Shown piece after piece: positions 32,617-41,606 of a stretch of DNA of 50,478 nt. Made by a program: the position numbers and the translations under genes. The notes below the pieces were generated by a model, which saw nothing but the letters and a program-made list of their open reading frames with translations, was not told the DNA's origin and did not search any database. The stretch lies in contig NZ_JAGGQU010000030.1 in assembly GCF_018613155.1 (NCBI RefSeq), forward strand, positions 1 through 50,478. Direction: 5' to 3'. The DNA comes from Bacillus sp. ISL-55 (lineage in GTDB: Bacteria > Bacillota > Bacilli > Bacillales > Cytobacillaceae). Each line of letters begins with the position of its first letter. Positions within the stretch are counted from its first letter, which is position 1.

Positions 32617-33063
32617 ATGGGCAACAGTAAAGTGGATGAATATTTACAGCAGGGAATCCATGGGGCTAAGCAGACAAAGCCTGATGAAAGAAGGAGATTC
32701 CTTACGACAATAAGGGAAAGGGTGGTCATTGCGCTTACGCAGGGAGAGGTAATGAGAAAGGGCGTAGAACCTGAGGTCGAGCAGCTTATGGATGAAAACC
32801 GAGAAGCACACCTCTTTTTAAACGGAAATATTTCATATCCTTACTTATCGGAATACATTAAAGCGGCTGAAAAACGGGGCATCGAGTTTACGATCGTGAC
32901 CAATAAGGAATATGATTCCGAGCTTGGACTTGTTTTAGCCCATCACCATGCGATTGATAAAGAGGAAATTTATCTTGGTAAAAAGAAACCCGTGATCCAA
33001 ACGGCGCCGGCCAAGAAGAAAAAGGGTTTCCTATCTGGCTTTGGGAAGTTATTCGGGAAATAG
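32617..33063 (+). CDS. yueI: YueI family protein (DUF1694)
   Basis: This 148-residue cytoplasmic protein matches the YueI family: KVDEYLQQGIHGAKQTKPDERRRF at the N-terminus in outline, a basic helix with RERVVIALTQGEV, an alpha/beta core resembling a ligand-binding fold, and a Lys-rich C-terminal tail. The function is unknown. ATG 32617 is preferred because AAGGAGGG lies just upstream; the frame extends 13 codons further without similarity. In B. subtilis yueI neighbours the nicotinamidase gene yueJ; here the two are 11.5 kb apart. Confidence 0.85.
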   Translation: MGNSKVDEYLQQGIHGAKQTKPDERRRFLTTIRERVVIALTQGEVMRKGVEPEVEQLMDENREAHLFLNGNISYPYLSEYIKAAEKRGIEFTIVTNKEYDSELGLVLAHHHAIDKEEIYLGKKKPVIQTAPAKKKKGFLSGFGKLFGK

Positions 33064-33070
33064 AGACGAG

Positions 33071-33101
33071 AGAGCAGCCTTTTAGGTTAGCTCTTTTTTT
33101 T
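33071..33101 (+). terminator. Terminator after yueI
   Basis: AGAGCAGCC (33071-33079) pairs with GGTTAGCTCT (33085-33094) with one bulged A, followed by a run of T to 33101. Confidence 0.8.
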
Positions 33102-33188
33102 ACGGTCACTTTCGCTGCCAGCTTTGATTTCTTATTCTATAAAACTAAGGCTTTAATGAATTTGAAAAGCCTGAATTTTATAAAAGTA

Positions 33189-33218
33189 TTGATAAACGAC
33201 ACTGGTGTCGTTTATAAT
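33189..33218 (+). promoter_or_regulatory. Promoter of the MFS-TetR operon
   Basis: TTGATA (33189-33194) and a perfect TATAAT (33213-33218) are 18 bp apart. The spacer is filled by the first operator palindrome, so repressor and RNA polymerase cannot bind together. Confidence 0.75.
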
Positions 33219-33249
33219 GAAGTTAACCAAAACGACATCGGTGTCGTTT
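33194..33249. promoter_or_regulatory. Twin TetR-type operators
   Basis: Two near-identical 20-bp palindromes lie 36 bp apart: 33194-33213 has arms AAACGACAC/GTGTCGTTT and 33230-33249 has AAACGACA/TGTCGTTT. The first covers the promoter spacer, the second lies just after the transcript start. The TetR-family gene in the same operon is the obvious candidate repressor, giving drug-inducible autoregulation. Confidence 0.85.
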
Positions 33250-33267
33250 TATTATGGAGGGATGATA

Positions 33268-34533
33268 ATGGGCGGTCTTTTGAAAAATAAAGGGTTTATT
33301 ACGTTAATGCTTGCGCAGTTAATATCAAGTATTGGTGACTGGTTGAGTGTGATTGCGATCATAACGATGGTGGGCTTGAAATGGGAGGCTTCCCCAATGG
33401 AAGTTTCCTTTATCATTCTATGTTTGGCTGTCCCAATGGCACTGCTTGGACCATTCACTGGAACGGTTGCTGACCGATTTAACAGAAAGGCGATCATGGT
33501 ATTTTCAGACGTGGTCAGAGCAGGGCTGATCCTAATTCTTGCATTTGCTGATTCTCTATGGATTGTCTATATTTGCTTGTTCATGGTCGGGATGCTCTCA
33601 GCTGTATTTGTCCCGGCGAAGAATGGTAAGCTTAAAGAACTGATTGAACAAGAAAATATGAAAAGTGCCATGTCCATTACGTCCATGATTGATTCCGGGA
33701 CGAAGGTGTTAGGACCTTTATTGAGCGGCCTGCTGGTCTCGGCTTTTGGGACTAAGATGGTATTCTTTATCGATTCCGGCACCTTCGTCATTTCAGCGAT
33801 TCTGCTGTTAGCTTTACCAAAGGCAGCGGCTTCAATATCAATAGAATCAGATAAACGTGGAGGAGCTTCTTTTAAAGAGGATTTCAGGGAAGGAATCCAG
33901 TTTATCCGGGGAAATCGTTTCTTGATTGTTGGGATTACGGTATTAGGGATCAGCCTGTTGATTTTACAGCTGTCCGACTCACAGATCATCGTGTTACTGA
34001 GGGAACTATCGAATGCCTCGCCTGATCTGTTTGGTTATATTGTAACTGCATCAGGTCTGGGAATGTTTTTTACAGGATTACTGTTGGTTAAAAAAACCGA
34101 GTATAATGCTCTCATTCTGATGTTTATTGGAGTTTGTGGGATAGGCATCAGTTTTAGTATGATGGCAGTATTGACACGAATGGACTTAACGCTTCCCGTT
34201 TTATGGGGACCTGCTTTGGGATTGGTTGCTGGCTTTGCAGCTGGATTAGTATTCATTCCTTTCCAGGCTGCTGTACAGATGGATACTCCGGTACACATGA
34301 CAGGCAGGGTATTTGGCGTTTTGAATAGCGTGACCACCACTGCGACGATTATTGGGCCACTGGCTGGCGGGTTGCTTGCGACCATACTGGGAGTCATCCC
34401 GACATTTGTGATTACTGGCTTAATGCTGGTGGCAGTTTCGATCGTTGGTTTAATCTTTAAGAGCAAAATAGAACGGGGGAGAGAAAATGTCTCCGAAGGT
34501 CAGTCAGGAGCACATGGAACAGCGTCGAGCTGA
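33268..34533 (+). CDS. MFS efflux transporter (DHA3-like)
   Basis: This 421-residue, about 12-helix major facilitator protein resembles the macrolide/enterobactin-type exporters. The loop between helices 2 and 3 has the motif GTVADRFNRK (65-74). Acidic Asp24 in IGDWLS of helix 1 is typical of proton-coupled members. The substrate cannot be read from the sequence. ATG 33268 lies seven bases after TATGGAGGG; upstream in-frame ATGs fall within the operators and are rejected. The TetR gene overlaps the last 47 bases, so both are made together and efflux is likely induced by a ligand of the repressor. Confidence 0.9.
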   Translation: MGGLLKNKGFITLMLAQLISSIGDWLSVIAIITMVGLKWEASPMEVSFIILCLAVPMALLGPFTGTVADRFNRKAIMVFSDVVRAGLILILAFADSLWIVYICLFMVGMLSAVFVPAKNGKLKELIEQENMKSAMSITSMIDSGTKVLGPLLSGLLVSAFGTKMVFFIDSGTFVISAILLLALPKAAASISIESDKRGGASFKEDFREGIQFIRGNRFLIVGITVLGISLLILQLSDSQIIVLLRELSNASPDLFGYIVTASGLGMFFTGLLLVKKTEYNALILMFIGVCGIGISFSMMAVLTRMDLTLPVLWGPALGLVAGFAAGLVFIPFQAAVQMDTPVHMTGRVFGVLNSVTTTATIIGPLAGGLLATILGVIPTFVITGLMLVAVSIVGLIFKSKIERGRENVSEGQSGAHGTASS

Positions 34534-35113
34534 TATTTTGAAGGCAGCAAAGGAGGTTTTCATTGAGCATGGTTTTGAGCGAGCCACAATGAAGCACATA
34601 ATGGATGCGGCAAATATCAGCAGGGGCGGGCTGTATCAGTATTTTTCAAGTAAGGAAGCAGTGTTTGAAACGATCTTGGAAGAATTATTAGCCATGGAGT
34701 TAGATGAGACATTGGATATGGTAAAGGAAAATGCAACATCTTACTGGGATATGCTCATGCAAATCATCTTTGGCGAGGATGGGAAGCCTGATGATGATAT
34801 GGATCCATTATCTCCGGCAAAACTTGAGTTTTTCATCATAGGAAGAAATGATGACCATAGAAGAGAATATGGGAAAGTACGATACCACAATGGCTTGAAA
34901 ATATATGCGACGATTATTGAACATGGCCAAAAGAGTGGCGAATTTAGCATCAGGTTTGATCATCAGATCATTGCCCGTTCAATCATTTCGTTTATCGATG
35001 GCTTGGCAGTAGAGCATGCTATGTTATCGAAGGAAGAGTTGAAAATCAAGGAGCAGTCTGTATTATTCGTGGAGTATTTGAAGCTGGCCTTAGGGATTGG
35101 TGACAAGGATTAA
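34487..35113 (+). CDS. TetR family transcriptional regulator
   Basis: This 208-residue protein has an N-terminal TetR DNA-binding domain (about 10-60): ILKAAKEVFIEHGFERATM, then ISRGGLYQYFSSKEAVF as the recognition region. The helical C-terminal ligand domain is not assignable to a subfamily. GGGGGAG lies before the ATG inside the transporter gene. The twin palindromes at the operon promoter are its likely binding sites. In B. subtilis a TetR gene and an RND efflux gene (yerO-yerP) occupy a comparable place near gatCAB, so this may be a functional replacement rather than an orthologue. Confidence 0.92.
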   Translation: MSPKVSQEHMEQRRADILKAAKEVFIEHGFERATMKHIMDAANISRGGLYQYFSSKEAVFETILEELLAMELDETLDMVKENATSYWDMLMQIIFGEDGKPDDDMDPLSPAKLEFFIIGRNDDHRREYGKVRYHNGLKIYATIIEHGQKSGEFSIRFDHQIIARSIISFIDGLAVEHAMLSKEELKIKEQSVLFVEYLKLALGIGDKD

Positions 35114-35155
35114 AGATATGGCAACAGTATTGTTTTTACTGTCGTAAACGTTCCT

Positions 35156-35190
35156 GGAGAATGGTGTTATCCACCATTCTCCTCTCTATT
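35156..35190 (+). terminator. Hairpin between tetR-like gene and convergent lipoprotein gene
   Basis: GGAGAATGGT (35156-35165) pairs perfectly with ACCATTCTCC (35173-35182), followed by TCTCTATTT, a poor T tract. It probably ends transcription of the TetR gene. Confidence 0.55.
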
Positions 35191-35581
35191 TAAGAGAATC
35201 GATGAGATCCGCAAGTTCCACCGAGGTTTTGTAGCAAATATCCTCATTGCAAATCATGTTTTTATCAGGGTCAAAGCTTAACTCTTCAATGGTTTGTTCT
35301 TTGCTGTACTCCTTCATACCTGAAGAAGTTTTTAACACAATGGCAATTGGGCCGGAAATTTCCTTGCCTGCTGTTTTTTCTGCTCCCTCCAGATAGCCTA
35401 AAAACTCTCTTGGATTTAATACTGTCAGTGATTTTCCTTCAGATTGAATATAGACCTGGTCGAGAAGGCCGAATTTGGTACCGAACAGTTCATTGATTTT
35501 TACCTCGATATCCGATTTTAACGGGGAAGGGTCGCTGCATGCGGTCAACAACAAGCAAAAGGCTATAAATATCCGTTTCAC
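35186..35581 (-). CDS. Small lipoprotein of unknown function
   Basis: From GTG 35581 the product has 131 residues and a compact lipoprotein signal MKRIFIAFCLLLTA before Cys15. A TTG two codons upstream (35587) is an alternative start. The mature part includes INELFGTKFGLLDQVYI, LNPREFLGYLEGAEK and a pair of cysteines in MICNEDICYK that might form a disulfide. I do not recognise the family. The ribosome site is weak. It is a single gene convergent with the TetR gene and divergent from gatC. Confidence 0.7.
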   Translation of the reverse strand: MKRIFIAFCLLLTACSDPSPLKSDIEVKINELFGTKFGLLDQVYIQSEGKSLTVLNPREFLGYLEGAEKTAGKEISGPIAIVLKTSSGMKEYSKEQTIEELSFDPDKNMICNEDICYKTSVELADLIDSLK

Positions 35582-35693
35582 AATCAAATCATCTCACATT
35601 TCATTTTATATCATTAAATATTCTACAAAATAGTCTTCTTTCCTGCGATCACTAACCCCACATGTTAAAATAGTACAAACAGCAAGGCTTGTA

Positions 35694-35723
35694 TTGCTTT
35701 AACGTGTAAAACTTTGCTATGAT
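35694..35723 (+). promoter_or_regulatory. Sigma-A promoter of gatCAB
   Basis: TTGCTT (35694-35699) and TATGAT (35718-35723) are separated by 18 bp and lie 43 bp before the gatC start. Confidence 0.6.
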
Positions 35724-35765
35724 CATTATTATTATTGTCTGACGATTTATGATGGAGGTGCTTTT

Positions 35766-36056
35766 ATGTCAAGGATTTCTGAGGAGCAGGTGAAGCATGT
35801 CGCACACCTGGCGAGATTGGCGATTACAGAAGAGGAAGCGCAAATGCTGACGGAGCAGCTGGATAAAATCATTACATATGCCGAGCAGTTGAATGAGCTG
35901 AATACGGACAATGTTGAGCCGACTGCACATGTGCTTGAAATAAAGAATGTGATGCGTGAGGACCGTGCTAAAGAGGGTCTGCCGCGTGAAGAGGTTTTGA
36001 AGAATGCGCCTGAGCACCAGGATGGCCAGATCAAAGTGCCAGGAATTATGGAGTAG
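35766..36056 (+). CDS. gatC: Asp/Glu-tRNA amidotransferase subunit C
   Basis: GatC (96 residues) is the small subunit that wraps around and stabilises GatA and GatB in the amidotransferase making Gln-tRNA(Gln) and Asn-tRNA(Asn). Family features are [20 protein letters not shown] at the N-terminus in outline and a C-terminal VKVPGIME-like end (here IKVPGIME). GGAGGTG before the ATG is strong. gatA follows after 11 bp. Confidence 0.96.
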   Translation: MSRISEEQVKHVAHLARLAITEEEAQMLTEQLDKIITYAEQLNELNTDNVEPTAHVLEIKNVMREDRAKEGLPREEVLKNAPEHQDGQIKVPGIME

Positions 36057-36067
36057 GAGGATCGGCG

Positions 36068-37525
36068 ATGAGTTTATTTGAACATAAGATTTCGGAGCTT
36101 CATGAGTTTTTACATAAAAGAGATTTAAGTGTAACGGACCTGGTTGATGAATCGTACAAGCGGATTGGCGCGGTCGACGGCAAGGTCCAGGCATTTTTAA
36201 CATTAGATGAAGAAAATGCTAGGGCAGCGGCGAAGGCATTGGACGACAAGGTCATCCAGAACAAGCCAACGAGCAAGTTATACGGTTTGCCTATTGGCAT
36301 CAAAGACAATATCGTCACAAAGGGTTTGCGCACGACGGCGGCGAGCAAGATTCTCGAAAACTTTGATCCTATTTACGATGCTACAGTCATCCAGAAGCTG
36401 AAACAGGCGGAAACGGTGACAATCGGCAAACTGAATATGGACGAGTTCGCCATGGGTTCATCCAACGAAAACTCTGGCTTCCAAAAGACCTATAACCCGT
36501 GGAGTCTTGACAGGGTACCTGGTGGTTCATCCGGCGGTTCGGCTGCATCTGTTGCAGCTGGGGAAGTGTTGTTCTCGCTTGGCTCGGATACAGGCGGTTC
36601 GATCCGCCAGCCGGCATCTTTCTGCGGAGTGGTAGGCATGAAGCCAACTTACGGGCTAGTTTCACGCTTTGGATTGATCGCATTTGCTTCTTCTTTGGAC
36701 CAGATCGGACCAATCACACGAAATGTAGAAGACAATGCTTTTCTGTTAAAAGCGATCGCAGGATACGATGAAATGGACTCAACCTCCGCAAACGTGGACA
36801 TCCCTGATTATGTTGGTTCCTTGACTGGTGATATCAAGGGATTAAGAATTGCTGTGCCGAAGGAATACCTCGGTGAGGGTGTGAATGAAGAAGTCCGTAA
36901 ATCAGTAATGGACGCACTTGTCATTCTTGAGCGCCTGGGGGCGACTTGGGAAGAGGTTTCCCTGCCGCACTCCAAGTATGCTTTGGCGACCTATTACTTG
37001 CTGTCTTCATCTGAAGCGTCAGCGAACCTTGCACGCTTTGACGGTGTTCGCTATGGTTACCGTTCACCAAATGCGGAGAATCTGCTTGAAATGTACAAGA
37101 TGACCCGTGAGGAAGGCTTTGGTGAGGAAGTCAAGCGCCGAATCATGCTTGGTACGTTTGCGCTTAGCTCCGGTTATTATGATGCTTATTATAAAAAAGC
37201 ACAGAAGGTCCGCACGCTGATCAAGCAGGACTTTGAAAAAGTGTTTGAGCAATATGATGTCATCATTGGGCCGACTGCGCCTACGCCAGCATTCAAAATT
37301 GGCGAGAACACAAAAGACCCAATGACGATGTACGTAAATGATATTCTGACGATACCGGTGAACCTTGCGGGCGTGCCGGCAATCTCGGTTCCGTGCGGGT
37401 TTGATAAAGGGCTGCCGCTTGGCTTGCAGATCATCGGACGTCATTTTGACGAGAGCACTGTATACAAGGTTGCCCATGCATTCGAACAGGCAACTGAATT
37501 CCATAAACAACAACCTGAGCTGTAA
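36068..37525 (+). CDS. gatA: Asp/Glu-tRNA amidotransferase subunit A
   Basis: GatA is the glutaminase subunit of the complex. The 485-residue amidase-signature protein shows [10 protein letters not shown] with the catalytic Lys near 79, the Ser-rich signature [14 protein letters not shown] near 152, and [13 protein letters not shown] with the nucleophile Ser near 178. It lies between gatC and gatB in the standard order. Confidence 0.97.
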   Translation: MSLFEHKISELHEFLHKRDLSVTDLVDESYKRIGAVDGKVQAFLTLDEENARAAAKALDDKVIQNKPTSKLYGLPIGIKDNIVTKGLRTTAASKILENFDPIYDATVIQKLKQAETVTIGKLNMDEFAMGSSNENSGFQKTYNPWSLDRVPGGSSGGSAASVAAGEVLFSLGSDTGGSIRQPASFCGVVGMKPTYGLVSRFGLIAFASSLDQIGPITRNVEDNAFLLKAIAGYDEMDSTSANVDIPDYVGSLTGDIKGLRIAVPKEYLGEGVNEEVRKSVMDALVILERLGATWEEVSLPHSKYALATYYLLSSSEASANLARFDGVRYGYRSPNAENLLEMYKMTREEGFGEEVKRRIMLGTFALSSGYYDAYYKKAQKVRTLIKQDFEKVFEQYDVIIGPTAPTPAFKIGENTKDPMTMYVNDILTIPVNLAGVPAISVPCGFDKGLPLGLQIIGRHFDESTVYKVAHAFEQATEFHKQQPEL

Positions 37526-37538
37526 AGGGGTGAAATTG

Positions 37539-38966
37539 ATGAAGTTTGAAACGGTAATTGGGCTTGAGGTCCATGTTGAATTAAAAACAGAATCAAAAAT
37601 CTTTTCGGCGAGTCCGAACCATTTTGGTGCTGAGCCGAATACAAATACAAGCGTGATCGATCTTGGCTATCCGGGAGTATTGCCGGTTGTGAATAAAAAA
37701 GCGGTTGATTACGCTATGAAAGCCGCTATGGCTTTGAACTGCGAAATTGCGGAGCATACGAAATTTGACCGCAAGAACTACTTTTACCCGGACAACCCGA
37801 AGGCTTACCAGATTTCCCAATTCGACAAGCCGATCGGTGAGAACGGTTGGATCGAAATCGAGGTTAATGGTTATAAAAAGAAAATCGGCATCACGCGCAT
37901 CCATATGGAAGAGGATGCCGGAAAGCTAACGCATGGCAATGGATATTCCCTCGTTGACTACAATCGCCAGGGAACGCCGCTTGTTGAGATCGTATCGGAG
38001 CCCGATATACGCACGCCGGATGAAGCGTATGCTTATCTGGAGAAACTGAAGTCGATCATCCAGTATACGGGCGTATCGGATTGTAAGATGGAAGAGGGGT
38101 CGCTCCGCTGCGACGCGAACATCTCGATCCGGCCTGTTGGCCAGGAGGAATTTGGCACAAAGACTGAGCTGAAGAACTTGAACTCATTCAACTTTGTGCG
38201 CAAAGGACTTGAATATGAGGAAAAACGCCAGGAACAGGAAATCCTCGCTGGCCGTGAAATTCAGCAGGAAACACGCCGTTACGATGATGCGAATAACACG
38301 ACAATCCTGATGCGCGTAAAAGAAGGCTCCGATGACTATCGTTATTTCCCTGAACCCGATCTGCCTGATCTTTTTATCGATGAAGAGTGGAAAGCGAGGG
38401 TTCGTGCCGAGATTCCTGAGCTTCCCGACGAGCGCAAAAAGCGATATGTCGAGGAAATGGGACTGCCCGCTTACGATGCAGAGGTGCTAACGGTATCAAA
38501 AGAAATGGCTGATTTCTTTGAATCAGCTGTAAAGGCAGGAGCCGACCCTAAGCAGGCATCCAACTGGCTGATGGGCGAGTTCTCTGCCTATCTGAAGGCT
38601 GAATCGAAAGAGCTTCACGAAACAGCGTTGACTCCAGAAGGTCTTGGCGGATTGATTCAGCTGATTGAGAACGGCACGATTTCCTCGAAAATCGCAAAAC
38701 AGGTCTTCAAGGAATTGGTCGAAACCGGCGGCGACCCAGAGAAAATCGTCAAGGAGAAGGGACTCGTCCAAATATCTGACGAAGGCGAACTACTTAAGAT
38801 CATCACCGAAATCATTGACGCCAACCCGCAATCAGTAGAAGATTTCAAAGGCGGCAAGGACAAGGCAAAAGGCTTCCTGGTTGGACAAATCATGAAAGCG
38901 ACAAAAGGCCAGGCGAACCCGCCGCTGGTAAACAAATTGCTTGTTGAAGAATTAAATAAGAGATAA
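37539..38966 (+). CDS. gatB: Asp/Glu-tRNA amidotransferase subunit B
   Basis: GatB is the kinase/transamidase subunit that activates the misacylated tRNA and adds ammonia. The 475-residue protein begins [15 protein letters not shown], has [16 protein letters not shown] near 80, and ends in the helical tail and YqeY-like domain with [20 protein letters not shown] 37539 follows AAGGGG (37525-37530); the open frame reaches back into gatA without similarity. A strong terminator follows. Confidence 0.97.
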   Translation: MKFETVIGLEVHVELKTESKIFSASPNHFGAEPNTNTSVIDLGYPGVLPVVNKKAVDYAMKAAMALNCEIAEHTKFDRKNYFYPDNPKAYQISQFDKPIGENGWIEIEVNGYKKKIGITRIHMEEDAGKLTHGNGYSLVDYNRQGTPLVEIVSEPDIRTPDEAYAYLEKLKSIIQYTGVSDCKMEEGSLRCDANISIRPVGQEEFGTKTELKNLNSFNFVRKGLEYEEKRQEQEILAGREIQQETRRYDDANNTTILMRVKEGSDDYRYFPEPDLPDLFIDEEWKARVRAEIPELPDERKKRYVEEMGLPAYDAEVLTVSKEMADFFESAVKAGADPKQASNWLMGEFSAYLKAESKELHETALTPEGLGGLIQLIENGTISSKIAKQVFKELVETGGDPEKIVKEKGLVQISDEGELLKIITEIIDANPQSVEDFKGGKDKAKGFLVGQIMKATKGQANPPLVNKLLVEELNKR

Positions 38967-38971
38967 TAGCG

Positions 38972-39002
38972 AAAGCTGGCGATTACATCGCCAGCTTTTT
39001 TG
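38972..39002 (+). terminator. Terminator after gatCAB
   Basis: AAAGCTGGCGA (38972-38982) pairs perfectly with TCGCCAGCTTT (38988-38998) around TTACA, with a T run continuing to 39001. Confidence 0.95.
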
Positions 39003-39079
39003 TCGATATTTCCCGGGAAAGGGAGAAGGGAATCGATATATCAGGTAGGATAATAACCTATAATATAGTGCTATATCTA

Positions 39080-39814
39080 TCAGTCCAAACCATCATCCAT
39101 CACACGGTTGATCAAAGCTTCCTTATCTTGGAGTGACTGGGAGTGTAACTCGCTAGTAAAGACCATGTAAACTGGAGTTACATTGGTTAACAGCTCAGGA
39201 TACTGCTTCTTCAGACTTTCCATATCATCGGATATATGGAAGGAATCAAGCTTCTCCTTTACTTCATCGGGAATGTCATACTTTTCTGACTCTCCACGTG
39301 GAACAATTGCCAGGACGGAAAGTTTCTCAGGATTCTTTGAAAGGAAGTCATAAAAAGGTGGCAGATCCTCTATATCGGTTTTAACATAATATGTGCTGTA
39401 ATCTTTTTTCCACTGTGCTTGTATCTTAAAGTATATTCTTTCTTGAGTGAGGCTTTTGGGGATGGACATGTTATCCCCTTCAACTCTCTTCTTTTCCATG
39501 CCGGGAGCTGCGTTAACCTGGCTTATTGTAATATTTGCAGACTCAATCCCTGGAGGAAACGAGACTTCTAGTGTTTCTTTTTCCTTCACCGTAGAAGGGT
39601 TCATGCCTGCCATGGATTTAATAGGGTCTATTTTCTTGGTTTTTGTTCCATGCCAATTGTACTCGCCGAGGATGGAGGGAATCTCCTGTCCATCTACAGT
39701 GATGATTGCTACAGGGGGCTTTTCCTCTTTATAAAGTTTGTAGCGATCCAAGGCGATTAACACGCTTAAAATCAAGACTGCAGCTGTTCCGTAGATTAAT
39801 AGCTTAATTTTCAT
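39080..39814 (-). CDS. Membrane-anchored extracytoplasmic protein, unknown function
   Basis: This 244-residue protein has one N-terminal hydrophobic anchor (about 5-22) and no lipobox Cys, then a predicted extracytoplasmic part. It includes VDGQEIPSILGEYNWHGTKT, which resembles openings of Bacillus anchored proteins of unknown role, and a C-terminal region FHISDDMESLKKQYPELL followed by a long helix. I cannot name a characterised family. It is a single gene between the gatB terminator and putP. Confidence 0.78.
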   Translation of the reverse strand: MKIKLLIYGTAAVLILSVLIALDRYKLYKEEKPPVAIITVDGQEIPSILGEYNWHGTKTKKIDPIKSMAGMNPSTVKEKETLEVSFPPGIESANITISQVNAAPGMEKKRVEGDNMSIPKSLTQERIYFKIQAQWKKDYSTYYVKTDIEDLPPFYDFLSKNPEKLSVLAIVPRGESEKYDIPDEVKEKLDSFHISDDMESLKKQYPELLTNVTPVYMVFTSELHSQSLQDKEALINRVMDDGLD

Positions 39815-39898
39815 CCTTTTCCCCTCAGACTTAAGTTTTGTTTAAAGAATTCTACATTTTAATTGTAATTTCCTGTCATATTTTCGACGATATGAAAA

Positions 39899-39929
39899 GA
39901 AAAATGCCACAGAAAAAACTCTGTGGCAT
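39899..39929 (-). terminator. Terminator after the proline symporter gene
   Basis: On the minus strand ATGCCACAG pairs with CTGTGGCAT (plus-strand 39921-39929 and 39904-39912), followed by TTTTTCTTTTC. It lies just after the symporter stop codon. Confidence 0.9.
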
Positions 39930-39935
39930 CGATTG

Positions 39936-41411
39936 TTAGGGTTTTAAGTTCTCAACACTCATATCGAATTCTTTTTCAATCTCAGGGTTTGGTTTATAAG
40001 TTACCAAGCTGACAACAACAGAAATAATCAGGTTGATAATAAAACCCGGGACGATTTCGTACATGACATCGCTCAAGCCGACATTGCTCCAGATGACAAC
40101 GGTAGCTGCACCGGCAATCATACCGAGAATCGCGCCCCAGTTGGTCATTTTCTTCCAATAAAGGCTCAGGATGATGATAGGTCCGAACGCTGCACCAAAG
40201 CCTGCCCATGCATATGCAACCAGGCCAAGGATCGTATCGTTTTGCACCCATGCAAGTGCTGCGGCAATAATTGCTACTGCGAGAACTGCCAAACGCCCGA
40301 AAAATACGTACTGCTTATCTGATTTTTCTTTTTTGAATATGATTTTGTACAAGTCCTCAGTCAGTGCGCTGGATGTAACGATCAGCTGGGACGAGATGGT
40401 GCTCATGATCGCTGCGAGAACGGCTGCGAGCATAAGACCGGCAAATAACGGATGGAAGAAGATTTGCCCGAGCACGATGAAGACTGCCTCTGGGTTATCC
40501 AGCTTAACATCCGGGTTTTGTGTAAAATAAGCTAGACCGATCAAAGCAGTCAGTATTGCCCCAATTAAGGAGAAGATCATCCAGCCCATGCCGATTCTTC
40601 TTGCACTCTTTGTTTCTTTTATTGATGTAATGGCCATGAAACGGGTGATAATATGTGGCTGACCGAAGTAGCCAAGGCCCCATGCTGCGGTTGATATAAT
40701 GCCGAGCACAGTTGTACCTTTGAATAAATCAAGCAATGCAGGGTCGATCGAACGGATGGTATCGAACGTTTCTGCAGGTCCTCCTGTTTTCGCGAAGCCG
40801 ATAATCGGCACGAGCAGCAAGGCGAGAAGCATCATCATGCCCTGTATAAAATCTGTGTAACTTACCGCAAGGAAACCGCCGAATAGTGTGTACGCCACAA
40901 CTACAGCGGAAACAAGCAACAAGCCGGTATGGTAATCTAGGTCGAATGAACTTTGGAAGAAAACAGCTCCGGCGACCATTCCGGAAGATACGTAGAAGGT
41001 AAAAAAGAGTAGGATAACAATTCCGGATACAATTCTTAAAAGCTTTGTATCATCTTTAAAACGGTTTTCAAGGAAGCTGGGAATCGTGATGGAGTCATTC
41101 GCCACATGTGTGTAAGAACGAAGTCGAGGTGCTACATAAAGCCAGTTGAGATACGCGCCGACGGTCAAGCCGATGGCAATCCATGCATTCGCTAAACCGC
41201 TTACATAAATCCCCCCTGGAAGACCCATCAGCAGCCAGCCGCTCATATCAGCTGCACCGGCGCTAAGCGCTGTGACTGCTGGACCAAGCGATCTGCCGCC
41301 AAGCATGTAGTCGGTCAGATTGCTTGTCTTTTTGTAGGAATACCAGCCGATATAAAGCATCGCGGCCATGTATATCCCGATGGCAATGATTTGATACATT
41401 TCATTGGACAT
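39936..41411 (-). CDS. putP: Sodium/proline symporter
   Basis: This 491-residue, about 13-helix protein of the sodium:solute symporter family matches PutP/OpuE: helix 2 region LGGRSLGPAVTALSAGAADMSGWLLMGLPG near residues 38-67 in outline, GLGYFGQPHIITRFMA near 248 and ISSQLIVTSSALTEDLYK near 345. It imports proline with sodium, for nutrition or osmoprotection. B. subtilis has an osmotically controlled relative, OpuE, next to gatCAB, so this gene may be its orthologue; sequence alone does not settle PutP against OpuE. AAGGGGG precedes the ATG. Confidence 0.93.
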   Translation of the reverse strand: MSNEMYQIIAIGIYMAAMLYIGWYSYKKTSNLTDYMLGGRSLGPAVTALSAGAADMSGWLLMGLPGGIYVSGLANAWIAIGLTVGAYLNWLYVAPRLRSYTHVANDSITIPSFLENRFKDDTKLLRIVSGIVILLFFTFYVSSGMVAGAVFFQSSFDLDYHTGLLLVSAVVVAYTLFGGFLAVSYTDFIQGMMMLLALLLVPIIGFAKTGGPAETFDTIRSIDPALLDLFKGTTVLGIISTAAWGLGYFGQPHIITRFMAITSIKETKSARRIGMGWMIFSLIGAILTALIGLAYFTQNPDVKLDNPEAVFIVLGQIFFHPLFAGLMLAAVLAAIMSTISSQLIVTSSALTEDLYKIIFKKEKSDKQYVFFGRLAVLAVAIIAAALAWVQNDTILGLVAYAWAGFGAAFGPIIILSLYWKKMTNWGAILGMIAGAATVVIWSNVGLSDVMYEIVPGFIINLIISVVVSLVTYKPNPEIEKEFDMSVENLKP

Positions 41412-41471
41412 AATCTTTCCCCCTTTGTTATTGTGAAAAATTATTAAAAAAATATTGCTAATACAATTAAT

Positions 41472-41501
41472 ATTCTATCATTTCAAATTAATGATTAACA
41501 A
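41472..41501 (-). promoter_or_regulatory. Possible promoter of the proline symporter gene
   Basis: On the minus strand TTGTTA (plus 41496-41501) and TAGAAT (plus 41472-41477) are 18 bp apart, about 60 bp before the start codon, in very A/T-rich DNA. Confidence 0.45.
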
Positions 41502-41572
41502 TCTATTTTTTCGTCAAAATTACTATTCCATTAATAGTAATTTGTTTTTCTAATATATTTATAGTGCAAAAG

Positions 41573-41601
41573 AAAAACCATGGCTCGGGAAAGCCATGGT
41601 T
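41573..41601 (-). terminator. Terminator after plsY
   Basis: AACCATGGCT and AGCCATGGTT (plus-strand 41576-41585 and 41592-41601) form ten perfect pairs; on the minus strand they are followed by TTTTTCTTTT. Confidence 0.92.
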
Positions 41602-41606
41602 CATGT

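Noticed and set aside
33205-33267. Earlier start for the MFS transporter
   Set aside because: It would begin inside the operators and upstream of the -10 element.
37365-37538. N-terminal extension of GatB
   Set aside because: It lies inside gatA; ATG 37539 has the ribosome site and family N-terminus.
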